A stretch of DNA of 14,869 bases, taken from NCBI GenBank assembly GCA_937960895.1, contig CALCJD010000057.1:1-14869 (forward strand), in the 5' to 3' direction. Under the pieces are notes generated by a model. It was given only the letters and a program-made list of their open reading frames with translations, did not search any database and was not told where the DNA came from. The DNA comes from an uncultured Spartobacteria bacterium (GTDB lineage: Bacteria > Verrucomicrobiota > Verrucomicrobiia > Chthoniobacterales > Terrimicrobiaceae). Made by a program: the position numbers and the translations under genes. Shown piece after piece: positions 13,958-14,869 of the stretch (within the stretch, counting starts at the first letter, position 1; each line of letters starts with the position of its first letter).

Positions 13958-13983
13958 TTTTTTCCCGCATTTCGGGGAAAAAA
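13958..13983. repeat. 9-bp inverted repeat TTTTTTCCC / GGGAAAAAA
   Basis: TTTTTTCCC (13958-13966) and GGGAAAAAA (13975-13983) are perfectly complementary around an 8-base spacer. It falls in the leader of the CgeB-like gene, 45 to 70 bp before its ATG. Neither strand has a GC stem followed by a T-run, so it is not an intrinsic terminator. A regulator-binding palindrome or a leader hairpin is more likely. Confidence 0.5.
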
Positions 13984-14044
13984 TCACAAACCGGTTGAAC
14001 AATTTCCTCCGCGGCAGCGTCTTATGTGGATGAAAACACCCCTG

Positions 14045-14065
14045 AAAAAATTGCAACAATTTTTT
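14045..14065. repeat. 9-bp AT-rich inverted repeat overlapping the sigma-gene -35
   Basis: AAAAAATTG (14045-14053) and CAATTTTTT (14057-14065) are perfectly complementary around a 3-base spacer (CAA). The right arm runs into the candidate -35 hexamer at 14064-14069, the normal position for an operator. The A- and T-tracts would also bend the DNA and could act as an UP-like element. Which role applies is inference. Confidence 0.5.
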
Positions 14066-14093
14066 GAACAGCCGCCCGAGTCGTCTGTCTAAT
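14064..14093 (+). promoter_or_regulatory. candidate sigma-70 promoter for the sigma factor gene
   Basis: The -35 TTGAAC (14064-14069; four of six consensus bases) and -10 TCTAAT (14088-14093; five of six) are separated by 18 bp. Transcription would start near 14100, giving a leader of about 70 nt. A small inverted repeat, TTAAC-GGC-GTTAA (14097-14109), lies just at the predicted start site. The match is plausible but not strong, and Verrucomicrobial promoters may differ. Confidence 0.4.
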
Positions 14094-14156
14094 TATTTAA
14101 CGGCGTTAACTACCACAAATCCCACAACCCAAACGAGACGCCGAAACGATTTAAGC

Positions 14157-14163
14157 AAGGAGG
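14157..14163 (+). promoter_or_regulatory. strong Shine-Dalgarno AAGGAGG
   Basis: AAGGAGG lies five bases before the ATG at 14169. It decides the start of the sigma gene. It stands out because almost every other gene in the window lacks a recognisable ribosome binding site or is translationally coupled to its upstream neighbour. Confidence 0.85.
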
Positions 14164-14168
14164 ACAAC

Positions 14169-14869
<701 letters not shown>

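Larger units (their letters stand above)
13914..14168. other. divergent intergenic region, glycosyltransferase / sigma factor
   Basis: A 255-bp gap, more AT-rich than the rest of the window, especially 13978-14155. It carries three inverted repeats (13958-13983, 14045-14065, 14097-14109), a candidate sigma-70 promoter toward the sigma gene and a strong Shine-Dalgarno. A second TTGAAC at 13995-14000 lacks a well-spaced -10. The promoter for the glycosyltransferase is expected here on the - strand, but I see no convincing hexamer pair. Confidence 0.6.

Overview
This window is about 14.9 kb of GC-rich bacterial chromosome, densely packed with ordinary metabolic and envelope genes. I see no mobile element, CRISPR array, tRNA or rRNA. 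Several features suggest a Verrucomicrobiota (Opitutaceae-like) or related PVC-group bacterium: the TIGR03663/Agl23-type membrane glycosyltransferase, the two-domain CbiX-like protein, a small secreted protein with an SLA1-like beta segment, and the weak or absent Shine-Dalgarno sequences. This taxonomic guess is inference from protein style, not from a marker gene.

Layout, left to right. Positions 1-4888 are read on the + strand: the last codons of an unseen gene, a BaiN/HI0933-type flavoprotein, a YkgJ-type cysteine-cluster protein, methylenetetrahydrofolate reductase (metF), a phospholipase D-superfamily protein, and two short chromate-transporter (CHR) genes coupled to it by 8-bp and 4-bp overlaps. 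Positions 4821-8350 are read on the - strand and hold two large multi-membrane GT-C-like proteins with a 4-bp overlap. The downstream one runs 68 bp into the 3' end of the second CHR gene.

Positions 8488-11265 are on the + strand: an ALG5/DPM1-like family 2 glycosyltransferase, pdxJ (4-bp overlap) and a bioF-like PLP enzyme. The GT2 gene is divergent from the two membrane glycosyltransferases. Together they look like a module that makes polyprenyl-phosphate sugar and uses it outside the membrane. PdxJ supplies the vitamin B6 precursor of the PLP cofactor that the bioF-like enzyme needs.

Positions 11211-13913 are on the - strand: a CgeB-like soluble glycosyltransferase, a double CbiX chelatase-like protein coupled to it by ATGA, and a small secreted protein that converges on and overlaps the bioF 3' end. 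From 14169 to the right edge is the start of a sigma-70 family factor. It has the only strong Shine-Dalgarno in the window and is preceded by an AT-rich intergenic region with three inverted repeats.

Nothing here is clearly a new biological system. The points most worth checking are the asymmetric loss of a metal-site histidine in the CbiX duplication, the coupling of that gene to a glycosyltransferase, the lipid-sugar module, the two convergent 3' overlaps, and the palindromes upstream of the sigma gene.
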